Shown one piece after another: positions 19,078 through 29,679 of a stretch of DNA of 64,000 nt (the first letter of the stretch is position 1; each line of letters starts with the position of its first letter). Both the position numbers and the translations under genes were made by a program. The notes under the pieces are model-generated. The model was given only the letters and a program-made list of their open reading frames with translations. It was not told the DNA's origin and did not search any database. Source of the stretch: Arthonia radiata (taxonomy: Eukaryota > Ascomycota > Arthoniomycetes > Arthoniales > Arthoniaceae); contig PSQN01000016.1 in the NCBI GenBank assembly GCA_002989075.1, positions 682,001 to 746,000 of the forward strand, in the 5' to 3' direction.

Positions 19078-22045
19078 AGTCAGTACGCGCCATAACTTAT
19101 GGTCATTATGAGCCACATTGCCAAGACAGCAACGATTCATTCCCGTCTCACGGCAAGCAATCAAGGATGCAGTAGCATGAACTTACTCTCAGATCCTTTG
19201 CCTTCCTCGTTCCTTTCTCCCAATCCTCAAGCAGGTCATTGCTCTCCCGCGGCTTAATATGTTCGCCCGCGGTGCCCACCGTGATATGCGCCATGCTGTT
19301 CGTAGTCTTGAACCCGTTCTCGGCAGCCTCGGGCAACCTTGCAAGAATAGCCATCACGCGATCATCCCAGACGACGCGCTCGAGCTGCACCTTCGCACCG
19401 CCTAGATCAAGATCTTTGATGGGGTCTGTGATGGCGCTGGGATCGGAGGCGGCGGCTGTGTTGGCAGAGGTAGTGGTGCCGTCCTAGGCGTTCAGTCAGC
19501 ATCAGTTCCTCTGGCGGTGATGATGGATTTCCAACGGTCTGGGGATCTCCCTTTGAAATAGGACCGGTCTTTCCGCCTTTTCAAGTGATTGGAAGCATGT
19601 CACTCGGGGACCTAGAGACGCTCTTCAGCTTACCTGTTGCGCCAGAGCCTCTGCTTGTTTCCGAGTCCAGAGCGTGGACAAGCCGTTCCAGTAATCGCTG
19701 TGGGCACTGGAGGCTGCACGGTGAATGAGGGTCACGTGAAACGCTTGCTGGATGCGACGACTGTTTTTCAGCTGGTTGTAGGTCCTCTTCGTGTCTGCGT
19801 CAACGTTGCGGAAGACGGCATCGATGATGTGTGTAATTCGCTCAGCCGGAAGAGATATCTGGAAGTACTCTAGTCGGGTGGGCTTTTGCTTGCCGGCGCT
19901 GTTTTGGAATGCTTCTTGCTTCTTATCGAACTTTCGCTGCGCTTTGTGTTCCTGCTTGTTCTGTTTGCTGGAGGACAGATCATGCTTGAGGTCGGGCTTG
20001 TAGTCGGAAAGTGCCTGGATTCAGACATCAGTAAAGTGCATGAACAGCCAGCACGTCGATGAAGATGCATCTTAACCAAACAAAGATGGTGCATGAGATT
20101 GGCGCAGACTTACCCATTCCATAGCTGACTCCATTGCTTCTTCAGACGGCATCTCGAATAGCTTTGGAAACTCTTCGTGCAGCTTATGAACGACGTGGAA
20201 GAGATTATCGCGTGACTCGGCGGTCACGTCCAGGTCAATGACAAGATCAAATTGGTCGTCTGGCTCGCGCTGAGGGTCGCAAGGCTCGAAGCGCTTCATG
20301 AAGCCATCCATAATACCGATGATCTCATCTTGGCTCTTGCTGTCAGCATGAATGGTTTGGTGATTGTCGCCCCGTGAAAAGATGCGGTTTCGCATAGCTT
20401 TCCTGATATCGGAGTAGTTGCCTCGGTCGTGTACCCAGTGCAGAGCGACGAACTTTGCGTCATTCACTATGTTCTTGATGTCGGTGACAATCTGTTGACG
20501 CTCGCGACGCTGGTGATTGTTTCGGTCAGCGATGAGAGCAGGTGCTGTAGCCATGGCCGATGTGCAAGCCACGGCAAAGCGGTTGGCGCGGTTGCCTTTG
20601 CCAGTGATGTTATCGTTCTGGACATGGCCCCAGTTGAACAGTTTTGTAAGTGCTAGGGCGACAGTGGTCTTGCCGCAGCCAATAGTGGCGATCGGCACAA
20701 GAACCACATTTCGCTCCACTGCCTCGTCTGAAGTGCCGTCTTGTTCCTCGCTGCGAATGATGTCGGAACCTCTGAGCCCTACGATTGAACCTGTCAGCAT
20801 AATGCGAGAGCGAGAGCACACACCCTGGTAATGCTATCACTGAGAATGGTGTCTGCAGTTAACGCCAGCATGCTGCCGTGAAAGAACTTTGTAAAGAGCG
20901 CAAGATAGAAAGGACGTGGAGATTGTAGACTTACCTTTCTCTCGGAGGAAACCTTCTCGCATGGCAATGATCCCGTGATTCTGATTGAAGCGTTTGCCCA
21001 AACTTGGGTCCTTTGCGAGCTGTCGTCGAGCGTACAGCAAATACTGATCTGTGATCTGCTTGTGCTTCCTGTATTTGGGTGGTCTACCGGCGATGGCCGC
21101 TTTGGTGACCTCCCGCCACTGCCGATACATGAGGTATGGCTCCTCGAACTTGAACTTGAAAAACCAGTCATGCCACAGGCCCCCTTCTGAATCTCGTTTC
21201 TGGCAGCGAATGACAAAGCCTTCGGTATCTCGACCCTCGTAGTTGCCAGTCTCTGCAATTTTGTCCAGGAATGTTCGCACTTTTGAGAGATCATTCTCAA
21301 CGACGTACATGACTTTACGAAAGCCCCACTCATCAGCAAATTCATCGACCAAGTTCCCGGAGAATGTGGCGAACTCGGGAAGGTTGAGATTGATACCATG
21401 CAGATAAAGACCAGCCACGTCTGGCGTGTACTCGAGCACATGCTCCTCGAACGCATCGTCGCACAGCTCAGCAACGGCCGTGACGTTCATGGCGCGAAGT
21501 CGCTTCGCTAGGTCACCCCTCGTTCTGCCCCTAGCTGCGAGCTGCTTGTCAAGCCAGGCTTCTCCAGCAAGAGCATGATTGGCACTGTCATTGTCTCGCG
21601 GGCCAGTCGAGTGCTTGCTCGTGACCAACAGTGTGTTGTCATCTAGCCCGGCGATGAAGATGATGCAGCCGTTTTCTTTGACACTGAGCTCGTAAGGTCC
21701 TCGCGTATTCTTTTCGACGTTGCGCCACTCGGAGTCTCTGACTTCATCAACGTTGAAGAACTTATCGTAACCGCGTGCAGCGATCTCAGATTTGCCGTTG
21801 TTGATGTGGGTGAACAGACCACGTGCGTAGGTAGGCAGGAAAGACTTTTTGTAGTCCCAGTCGTTTAGTTGCCATGAATCTACAGTGCAACCAGAGCGAT
21901 CGGAGATGTTGTATGTCTTCTTCTTGTACCGGAAGCCCTTGGCTTTGGAGCTCTGGTTCATTCGTTTGATTACCTCGCCGACTTGGACGGCATCTTGAGC
22001 CTTGTACGGGGCATTGTTGCGGTCTCGAAGACCCCCAGTGGCCAT
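19013..22045 (-). CDS. TRL1: Fungal-type tRNA ligase TRL1 (ligase-kinase-CPDase)
   Basis: Five exons on the minus strand: 22045-20935, 20778-20114, 20014-19634, 19483-19187 and 19066-19013. Introns are 156, 99, 150 and 120 nt with GTAAGT or GTAAGC donors. The product is 835 residues, the usual length. The adenylyltransferase domain has the nucleophile motif VKENGC (Lys about 123), plus ARGYDKFFN and FKFKFEEPYLMYRQWREVTK. The polynucleotide kinase domain has the P-loop IGCGKTT (about residue 400). The cyclic phosphodiesterase domain has paired HxT motifs, HVTLIH (about 685) and HITVGT (about 785). TRL1 heals and seals tRNA exons after intron removal and splices HAC1-type mRNA in the unfolded-protein response. 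The ATG at 22045 has a good context (CAACATGG). An upstream in-frame ATG at 22174 would add 43 Arg/Ser-rich residues. The start is divergent from the CSC1 gene. Confidence 0.9.
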
Positions 22046-22652
22046 GTTGTGTAGGCTGCGCCTGAGCAATGCTGAGGATGGAGCAGGAAAATCTGGGAAA
22101 GTAGGGAAGGTTGTAGACTGGAGGTCTTGGTAGAAACGGCAGGTACGTTGCGCAGCCAGGCGCTTCGTAAACATATATTTCGGGACCTACCTCAGTCACG
22201 CATTGGAAGTTCCCACCGCCATTCTTATACGGTTGAGGCGATCCAGCGTCATTCATCTATTCCGAAAGCACAGCCCGCATTTCGTGATGGCTCATCTTGA
22301 GCATTCAAAAGACGGATACGGAGACGCCTGTTCGGGAAAGCTACAGCGCGGTTAGCCGGGCGCTAGCAGCTGCCAAGGCGGGCGGCCAGAAACGGCGATA
22401 CTGGGTCTTGGCACGTCCCTGGATCTTGGACCCGGCGTCCTTCGTTATTGGCTCTCGACCTATCACCACCCTGGTCACTTTCTCTTTCATTTCACAATCA
22501 AGATCCAGACATACCACCACCAACTTCTCCCTAAGGCTCGGCGGGCTACGGCCACACGCTCATTTCTTCCTGCTTCTTTGTCTCACGAGCAACACTCCTC
22601 AACGTGCGCCATCCTCTGGTGACGAGTGTCAGATGCATCCCCACCCCAAATC

Positions 22653-25600
22653 ATGAGTTCGGGAACCGTGAACGCGCACGACCAGATCAGCGCGGCAAAC
22701 ACCCAGACCATCGGAGCCTTCTTCTCCTCGCTATCCGTTGGTCTGATAGTCTTCGGCGTGCAGATTGCTGTCTTCAATGCGCTCAAGCTCTACTTTCCAA
22801 ATATCTATCGGCCCAGAACCTTCCTTGTCCCGGAAAAAGAACGAACGCCCGCGCCACCCGCAGGCTTATGGAGATGGATCATACCTATATTCAAAACCGA
22901 CGATGATGAGTTCATGTCGAAGTGTGGACTCGATGCCTTTTTCTTCCTTCGATACCTACGGCTCCTCCTCAAAGTGTTCTCGATACTCTCCATTGTAATT
23001 CTTCCGATCTTGATCCCAATCAATGCGACCGGCGGCAGGAATAAAGAAGATGGATCCAGCGTCAAAGGCCTCAACATTCTCTCGTGGGGCAACGTGGCTA
23101 GCGAGCATTACCACAGATACTGGGCGCATCTCATTGTCGCCATCTGTGTCATCATTTACATCTGCTACAACCTCTTTTGGGAGCTGCGCTATTTTATCAA
23201 AATGCGTCAGCGGTATATGACGTCGCCTGAACATCGTCTCAGAGCTTCTGCGAAAACGATTCTGGTAGCTGGCATACCTCCGCATTGGAATAGCCACAAG
23301 GCCCTCGACGAGCTGTTTGACGTCTATCCCGGCGGCATCAAGCACATCTGGATCAATCGCGACTATCAGGAGCTGAGTGATAAGGTGGACCTGCGTAATA
23401 CGTTGGCTAAGAAACTCGAGAGCGCCGAGACCAACCTGATCCTCAATGCAAGGCAGAAGCATCAAGAATCCCTCAAGAAGGAAGAGAAGGCTTCGGGCAA
23501 GAAGAAGACGAAGCATCAGATCAATGCGGACAATGCTGCAATAGACGGCACAGCCGAAAGTACAGCTCATAGTGGCGGTATTAGTGCCGGCAACCCTCAC
23601 CAGACTACTTCTCTGAAAGGCATGCTCCAGAAGTTTGCGGAGGAAGCGGAGAGGTCTCGAGAAAATTCACCGAGCCGCAAACATCGTTTGCCGCTGGGTG
23701 TGATTGGAGATGGGCTTGGTGGCCTGTACCGTGGTGTTGGCGAAGGCGTCGGAGGAATCTATCGCGGTGTTGGTGAGGGTGTCGGAGCCATGGCAACTGG
23801 CGTCGGCAGGATCGGTCAACTTGGGAGACGCCGTGGACGGCCTGGTGATGCGCAAGTGGATGGTGCCGTTCAAGAAATCGATGATCATGTTTCTCCATCT
23901 ACCAGTGAGCGCGAGGCGCAACAAGAGCAGGAGCGCGAGCTAGCTCCACCTCACCAAGCAAGTGGCCAGACGTCGTCGGAAAACATGAAAGCCGGCAGCG
24001 AGCTCGAGAAGAAACACTCCAAGTACCCTGTTGCTATCGACGCCGAGCTCGTGGACGCTGAGGAGACTGGCGCAAAGTGGAAAGAGTATCTGCAACCCGG
24101 CGATCGTAATACGATGCGTCTTCCCTTGTTTGGGTTGACATGGATGCCGTTCATGCCTTCATGGACTTTCATGGGGCAGAAGGTTGACGTGATCTACTAC
24201 TGCCGAAAGGAACTTGCACGACTGAATCTGGAGATCGAAGCGGATCAGGAGCGGCCGGATAGGTTCCCTCTCATGAACTCCGCATTCATCCAATTCAACC
24301 AGCAAGTCGCCGCCCATATGGCTGTCCAGTGCGTCACCCACCACGCTCCTGCGATGATGACACCTCGAATCATCGAAATTTCGCCCGACGACGTTCTGTG
24401 GGACAACCTGTCGTTGAAATGGTGGGAGCGAGATTTGCGCGGCTACGGCATCACGCTCTTGATCTGTGCTTTGATCATATTCTTCGTGATACCTTCAGGA
24501 TTCGTTGCTGGACTTTCCCAACTCTCAACGCTTGTACAAACACCCGGCTTCGACTGGATCGGCCGCATTCCTGGGTTTTGGCAAAGTGTCATCCAGGGTG
24601 TTGCACCAGCGGCGCTCACGGCTGTGCTGTTTGTCCTCGTGCCGATTGTCCTAAAGCTGCTTCACAACCTTGCAGGCGCTCACACCGGCAACTCTGTGGA
24701 GCTCTCAACACAGAAGTCGTACTTTGCATTTTTATTCATCAACTTGTTTCTGTTCGTCACCATCATTGGCGGCAGTACTACCATTGTCACGGACCTGACC
24801 AAAGATCTGCAGGATATTGGCAGTATCCCTCAGCTTCTGGCGCAGAACCTGCCCCAAGCGTCTAACTACTTCTTTTCGTACATGATTTTGCAAGCTCTGA
24901 GTATCAGCGCGGGAGCCTTGGCCCAGATTGGTCCGCTCATCGGTTGGTTCATACTCCGGCCTCTGATGGATACAACACCGCGACAACGTTGGCGACGACC
25001 TATCAATTTGCCATCTGTGCAGTGGGGGAAATTCTTTCCCGTGTACACCAACTTTGCCTGCATCGGAATTATCTACTCCGTCATTGCTCCATTAGTCATG
25101 GTCTTCAACATCGCCATCTATGGCTTGTTCTGGATCGCGTATCGCTACAACACCTTGTACGTCAACAAATTCAGATTCGACACTGGCGGCATGGTGTTTC
25201 CAACAGCCATCAAGCAACTTTTCACCGGTCTGTACGTGATGGAAATTTGTCTAATTGGCCTTTTCTTCTTGGTCAGGGGGCCGCCTGGTCACACCGGTAA
25301 CTACATTGTTTGCTTGCCTCAAGCCATCATCATGATCATTGCGGGAGTCGGCACAGTGTTTTACCAGTACCTACTCAATCGGTCCTTTGCCACGATCTAC
25401 GAGTATCTGCCCATCTCTCTGGAAGACGATGCGGTCCGGCGCGATGAGGCGTTCGCTAAATTACATGCTCATTCGTGGGGCGTTGATGAAGGCGCAGAGA
25501 TGGCCGAAGAGAAAGACATGGCAGCAGCGACCGGCGCTGAAGAAGATAGGAAGAGCACAACGTCGCAGCGTGGCAGGAAGTTGCCTGAACCTCGAGAAAT

Positions 25601-26234
25601 TGGGGAGGACATTGAACTGGACGAGATGGACTCGAATGGCCATGGATCTTCTGGCGAAGAGACTCTTCGAGGTGCTTCCTACGAGCGTGGAGAGGATCAG
25701 TCACGACGCGTGCAGCATGCTCATGGCAGGTCAGCGTCTGATGCATTCAAGCCACTGCACGACAAGTCCGCGGATACTTCACGCACTTCCAAGGGGCCAT
25801 CTAAACGTGCTCCAGTAAAGCAGACGGTCGATGCTCTGCTGCATCCTCCGGACAGTAAGAAGGCCCGGGAGAGACGAGACTTGGAAGCCGGCGACGCGAT
25901 TACTGGCGTGCCACTGACTCCCCTCGACCCTAATGCAGTCAGCAGCTCGGAGTTCTTTGGCGCCTTCTCTGATGAGATTCAGGATCTCGGACCTAAGGCG
26001 CGGGACCTGCTCGTCGAGCACGCATTCAAGCACCGAGCGTTAAGAGCACGGCGACCGGTTATCTGGGTGCCGCGGGACGAGCTGGGCGTGAGCGACGACG
26101 AGATCAAGCGGACGCACAAGCTCACGCAGTGGATCTGGATCTCTAATGAAGGTACAGGCATCAACTCGAAGGGCAGGGTTCTGTTTAAGCGGCCGCCGCC
26201 TGACTTCAGCGAGATCGACCTGATTGATGTATGA
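22653..26234 (+). CDS. CSC1/OSCA/TMEM63-family osmosensitive cation channel (PHM7-like)
   Basis: One exon, 1193 residues, from the first ATG at 22653. N-terminal membrane segments include SLSVGLIVFGVQIAVFNALK, followed by the family signature YRPRTFLVPEKERTP. Two more segments follow, then a large cytosolic loop (about residues 200-580) and the seven-helix RSN1_7TM core (about 585-900), including YFAFLFINLFLFVTIIGG and the proline-rich linker QWGKFFPVYTNFACIGIIYS. The loop contains a glycine repeat near residues 352-385, where G(L/I)YRGVGEGVG occurs twice. The C-terminus has the PHM7-extension motif RPVIWVPRDELGVSDDEI and WISNEGTGI. Family members are calcium-permeable, hyperosmolarity-gated cation channels of plasma or internal membranes. 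The divergent TRL1 start lies about 600 bp away. Confidence 0.93.
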   Translation: MSSGTVNAHDQISAANTQTIGAFFSSLSVGLIVFGVQIAVFNALKLYFPNIYRPRTFLVPEKERTPAPPAGLWRWIIPIFKTDDDEFMSKCGLDAFFFLRYLRLLLKVFSILSIVILPILIPINATGGRNKEDGSSVKGLNILSWGNVASEHYHRYWAHLIVAICVIIYICYNLFWELRYFIKMRQRYMTSPEHRLRASAKTILVAGIPPHWNSHKALDELFDVYPGGIKHIWINRDYQELSDKVDLRNTLAKKLESAETNLILNARQKHQESLKKEEKASGKKKTKHQINADNAAIDGTAESTAHSGGISAGNPHQTTSLKGMLQKFAEEAERSRENSPSRKHRLPLGVIGDGLGGLYRGVGEGVGGIYRGVGEGVGAMATGVGRIGQLGRRRGRPGDAQVDGAVQEIDDHVSPSTSEREAQQEQERELAPPHQASGQTSSENMKAGSELEKKHSKYPVAIDAELVDAEETGAKWKEYLQPGDRNTMRLPLFGLTWMPFMPSWTFMGQKVDVIYYCRKELARLNLEIEADQERPDRFPLMNSAFIQFNQQVAAHMAVQCVTHHAPAMMTPRIIEISPDDVLWDNLSLKWWERDLRGYGITLLICALIIFFVIPSGFVAGLSQLSTLVQTPGFDWIGRIPGFWQSVIQGVAPAALTAVLFVLVPIVLKLLHNLAGAHTGNSVELSTQKSYFAFLFINLFLFVTIIGGSTTIVTDLTKDLQDIGSIPQLLAQNLPQASNYFFSYMILQALSISAGALAQIGPLIGWFILRPLMDTTPRQRWRRPINLPSVQWGKFFPVYTNFACIGIIYSVIAPLVMVFNIAIYGLFWIAYRYNTLYVNKFRFDTGGMVFPTAIKQLFTGLYVMEICLIGLFFLVRGPPGHTGNYIVCLPQAIIMIIAGVGTVFYQYLLNRSFATIYEYLPISLEDDAVRRDEAFAKLHAHSWGVDEGAEMAEEKDMAAATGAEEDRKSTTSQRGRKLPEPREIGEDIELDEMDSNGHGSSGEETLRGASYERGEDQSRRVQHAHGRSASDAFKPLHDKSADTSRTSKGPSKRAPVKQTVDALLHPPDSKKARERRDLEAGDAITGVPLTPLDPNAVSSSEFFGAFSDEIQDLGPKARDLLVEHAFKHRALRARRPVIWVPRDELGVSDDEIKRTHKLTQWIWISNEGTGINSKGRVLFKRPPPDFSEIDLIDV

Positions 26235-26936
26235 ACGAAAAGAGCATGAGCACGAGTCGACGGTCGCATGAATGTGTAGTAATTGGGACGTGCATATTGG
26301 GATTCCGTGCAGCGTGAGACGAGGGACAGGCATAGCGAGGAGTTGGGTGGCTGTAGATCCCTTTGTCCGCCGTGTTGGACTACTCACATACATTCTCATC
26401 CTTGCAATATTCAGTAAACAGCCTCTTCCGTGACTCCGGCATGAACAGACATGGGCTGATTAATTGCTGAATGCGGTGGCCTGTCTTGAACGGGAAAGCC
26501 GGACCGCCGTGTGCCTGAAATCTGAGGCAAATATACATTTCCATGTCCGGCCGAGATTGCATACAACTCTTCCTCTTCTCTTTCCATTCGCTCTTGAGAA
26601 GTCACTGTGCTGCAAGAATCCATCGCACCGTGTTGAGTGCGCGTGCAAGATGCTCTCGCCATGAGACGGGCCCCACTCTTGGCGTGACAACCACGCTTGG
26701 GATGTTGAGGACGAGCGAAGCCCCGCAAGGACAGACCAAAAGGGCAGCTCGGAGTGTGGAGAGGATCTCGTTGCCGGCACCAACTGAACCTTCACCCTTG
26801 CAATGACCCGAGTAATCCTCACCTCACTGACGTAAAGTCTGGATCCATGTGAGTTAATATAAGATCTTGCCATGGACGTCTCCCTCGATGGGCGAACGTC
26901 CAGGCTACCTGCTGTTGATCTATTGTCGTTTCAATC
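26235..26936. promoter_or_regulatory. Upstream region of the beta-xylosidase gene
   Basis: About 700 bp between the CSC1-type gene and the xylosidase. No gene seen. A TATA-like AATATAAG lies at 26856-26863, about 75 bp before the ATG. I saw no GGCTAA-type XlnR site in the 300 bp before the start. Confidence 0.45.
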
Positions 26937-29282
26937 ATGGCATTCAAAGTGACCTCGTCTTTGCTGCTTCTGGCCGGCCTGACCATCGCAGATGAATTTC
27001 CAGACTGCGTCAATGGCCCTCTGGCTTCCAACCCAGTGTGCGACACATCTTTGCCCGTCATAGACCGCGCTCGCGGCCTCGTATCCGCGCTTACGGTGCC
27101 AGAGAAGATCAATTTGACGGGCAGCAACAGTCCAGGTGTCCCGCGACTGGGTCTGTACTCCTACACATGGTGGAACGAAGCCCTGCACGGCGTCGCGACG
27201 AATAATCCAGGTGTCCAATTTAGTGAGGAACCCGGGACGGACTACTCCAATGCCACGTCCTTTCCGATGCCTATCCTTATGGGTGCCGCGTTCGATGATC
27301 AACTAATCCACGACGTCGCTGATGCTGTCAGTACCGAGGCTCGTGTCTTCAACAATGGCAATCGCAGTGGTCTCGATTATTGGACTCCAAACATCAACCC
27401 GTTCAAAGATCCGCGATGGGGGCGAGGACAAGAGACTCCGGGCGAGGACACGTTCCATATCATGAGCTACATCAACAACCTGATCCCAGGCCTTCAAGGT
27501 GGTGCAGACCCCGCCATCAAGAAGGTCATTGCAACCTGCAAGCACTACGTCGGTTACGACCTTGAGACCTATCTTGGCATTGACAGGAATCACTTTGACG
27601 CTCAAATATCAGCGCAGGACGAAGCCGAGTACTATTTCCAGCCCTTCCAGGCTTGCGCACGTGATGCCAATGTGGGCTCCATCATGTGCTCATATAACGC
27701 AGTCAACGGTGTTCCTACTTGTGCGGACGAGTATATTCTACAGGACGTTCTTCGTGGACATTGGAACTGGACGACTGAGTATCAATATGTCACCAGTGAC
27801 TGTGACTCGGTCCAGAATGTTTATTCGCCACATAACTACGCCGACTCTCCAGCAGCCGCCGCAGCGGATGCAATGAACGCCGGTACCGATGTCAACTGCG
27901 GCGATTACTACCAGTTACATCTTCCAGACGCCTATGCGCAAGGTCTACTTAACGACACCGCTCTGGATCAAGCAGTGACTCGTCTCTACGCTGGTCTTGT
28001 TCGCGTGGGATACTTCGACCCACCGTCAGCGACACCTTACCGATCTCTTACCCTCGCCAACGTCTCCACACCAGAACACCAAGCTCTCGCTCTCAAAGCT
28101 GCTGAAGAAGGTATTGCTCTCCTCAAGAACGACGGTACTCTTCCGCTCAAGGGACTGCCTACATCCAACGACAGCGTCGCTCTTACTCTCGGCATCTTCG
28201 GCGGCTTCGGCTCCGCGTCAAAGCAGCTGCTAGGCAACTACTACGGCATCCCCCCGTTCACTCGCTCTCCCATTGACGCCGCCCTGCAGCTTCCGGGCGT
28301 TCGCGTTCTGAACAGCTCCGCACCCGGCGGCCAAGGTAATCCTACCACCGATGCCTGGCGTGGGGCTCTTCAACTCGCCAACCAATCCGACGTCATCATC
28401 ATCGCAGAAGGCATTGACGAAGACGTCGAAAGTGAGGGTAATGACCGCTACCGCATCGACTGGACCGGCGCTCAAATCGATCTCATCAATCAGTACGCCT
28501 CTCTCGGCAAGCCTACAATCCTCGTCCAGATGGGTGGTGGCCAGCTCGACGACTCGCCGATCCTCAGCAACCCTAACATCTCAGCAATCCTCTGGGCAGG
28601 CTACCCCGGCCAAGACGGCGGTACAGCCATCCTCAACGTGCTCACAGGAAAGACCGCGCCCGCCGGCCGTCTGCCGATCACACAGTACCCGCAGTCCTAC
28701 GTTCAGTCTGTCAATATGACCGATATGTCTCTCCGCCCCAACGAGACCACCGGCAATCTCGGCAGAACGTACCGCTGGTTCAACGATGCCGTGGTGCCCT
28801 TCGGCTTCGGCATGCACTACACCACGTTCGACGTGTCATCCGACGCTGATATCCTGGCTAACGGTACACGTGACATCGCCAGCTTGACGGAAGGCTGCAA
28901 CGAGATTTATCAAGACCGCTGCCCCGTCGCTTCCATCCCCGTTACTGTCCAAAACACCGGCAGTGTCGCTTCTGACTACTCCGCCCTCATGTTCGTGTCC
29001 GGCGACTTTGGGCCGCAGCCACAACCATACAAGACGCTCGTTGCGTATGGCAGGGCGTTCGGTATCGAGCCCGGTCAGAGCGAGACTGTGACGCTGAACT
29101 TGAATGTGGCGAGTCTGGCGCGCAGAGACGAGAATGGAAATAATGTGGTGTACCCGGGCAGCTACGAGATCGGTGTTGATGTGGGCATGGATAGCAGTGT
29201 CGCATTCCCCCTTGGTGGCTGGACGTTGACGGGTGATGAGGCGACGGTGGAGGAGTGGCCGCAGAGGCCTGCGAGGGGTTAG
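26937..29282 (+). CDS. Secreted GH3 exo-1,4-beta-xylosidase
   Basis: One exon, 781 residues. Signal peptide at residues 1-18 (MAFKVTSSLLLLAGLTIA). The mature part starts with xylosidase-type CVNGPLASNPVCD and has YTWWNEALHGVA, PNINPFKDPRWGRGQETPGED and CKHYVGYDLE in the GH3 N-terminal barrel. The catalytic nucleophile is Asp288 in VTSDCDSV. The C-terminal alpha/beta-sandwich domain includes LLGNYYGIPPF and the acid/base region around EGIDEDVESEGNDR. A fibronectin-III-like end (VQNTGSVASDYSALMFVSG) follows. It releases xylose from the non-reducing ends of xylo-oligosaccharides outside the cell, as xlnD/BXL1 enzymes do. Several N-glycosylation sequons are present. It is complete and its length is typical. 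Confidence 0.95.
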   Translation: MAFKVTSSLLLLAGLTIADEFPDCVNGPLASNPVCDTSLPVIDRARGLVSALTVPEKINLTGSNSPGVPRLGLYSYTWWNEALHGVATNNPGVQFSEEPGTDYSNATSFPMPILMGAAFDDQLIHDVADAVSTEARVFNNGNRSGLDYWTPNINPFKDPRWGRGQETPGEDTFHIMSYINNLIPGLQGGADPAIKKVIATCKHYVGYDLETYLGIDRNHFDAQISAQDEAEYYFQPFQACARDANVGSIMCSYNAVNGVPTCADEYILQDVLRGHWNWTTEYQYVTSDCDSVQNVYSPHNYADSPAAAAADAMNAGTDVNCGDYYQLHLPDAYAQGLLNDTALDQAVTRLYAGLVRVGYFDPPSATPYRSLTLANVSTPEHQALALKAAEEGIALLKNDGTLPLKGLPTSNDSVALTLGIFGGFGSASKQLLGNYYGIPPFTRSPIDAALQLPGVRVLNSSAPGGQGNPTTDAWRGALQLANQSDVIIIAEGIDEDVESEGNDRYRIDWTGAQIDLINQYASLGKPTILVQMGGGQLDDSPILSNPNISAILWAGYPGQDGGTAILNVLTGKTAPAGRLPITQYPQSYVQSVNMTDMSLRPNETTGNLGRTYRWFNDAVVPFGFGMHYTTFDVSSDADILANGTRDIASLTEGCNEIYQDRCPVASIPVTVQNTGSVASDYSALMFVSGDFGPQPQPYKTLVAYGRAFGIEPGQSETVTLNLNVASLARRDENGNNVVYPGSYEIGVDVGMDSSVAFPLGGWTLTGDEATVEEWPQRPARG

Positions 29283-29679
29283 ATGGAGTAATTAAAGGCA
29301 ATGGCTTAGATAGGTAGAGGAATGTTAGGCAAGTGAAGTAATGAAGCGGTTGCCACTGTATTCTAATGATTCATATCCCCATGTATCAATCGACCTGCCG
29401 ACTGAGAGGTTCCAGAAAGAGTGGGGTGAAGCGGGTTAATGCAGGTTCACTCAGGGACTAATGTGGGGTTTCACACGCGATCAACGTCACAGTCACAGTC
29501 ACTGCATCCACTACCCATAACTACGCGGAGAGTAGAGTGTTAGCTGGTTCCTCAACGGGTGCGGCATTCGCTACCCAGGAGAGAAAATCATAGTAGGGGC
29601 AAGAGTGCAAGACCATCATGACTATCCAAACGACTCAATTCTGCATCTGCGTCTGCGCTTCGGAAAGACTACTTATTAC
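29283..29679. other. 3' flank of xylosidase gene, start of gene desert
   Basis: About 400 bp without a gene. It probably contains the xylosidase transcript end. The unit homology of the tandem array cannot be followed with confidence this far left. Confidence 0.5.

Noticed and set aside
24329-24865. 178-codon frame overlapping the CSC1-type gene
   Set aside because: It is the shifted frame of a well-supported membrane protein gene and has no features of its own.
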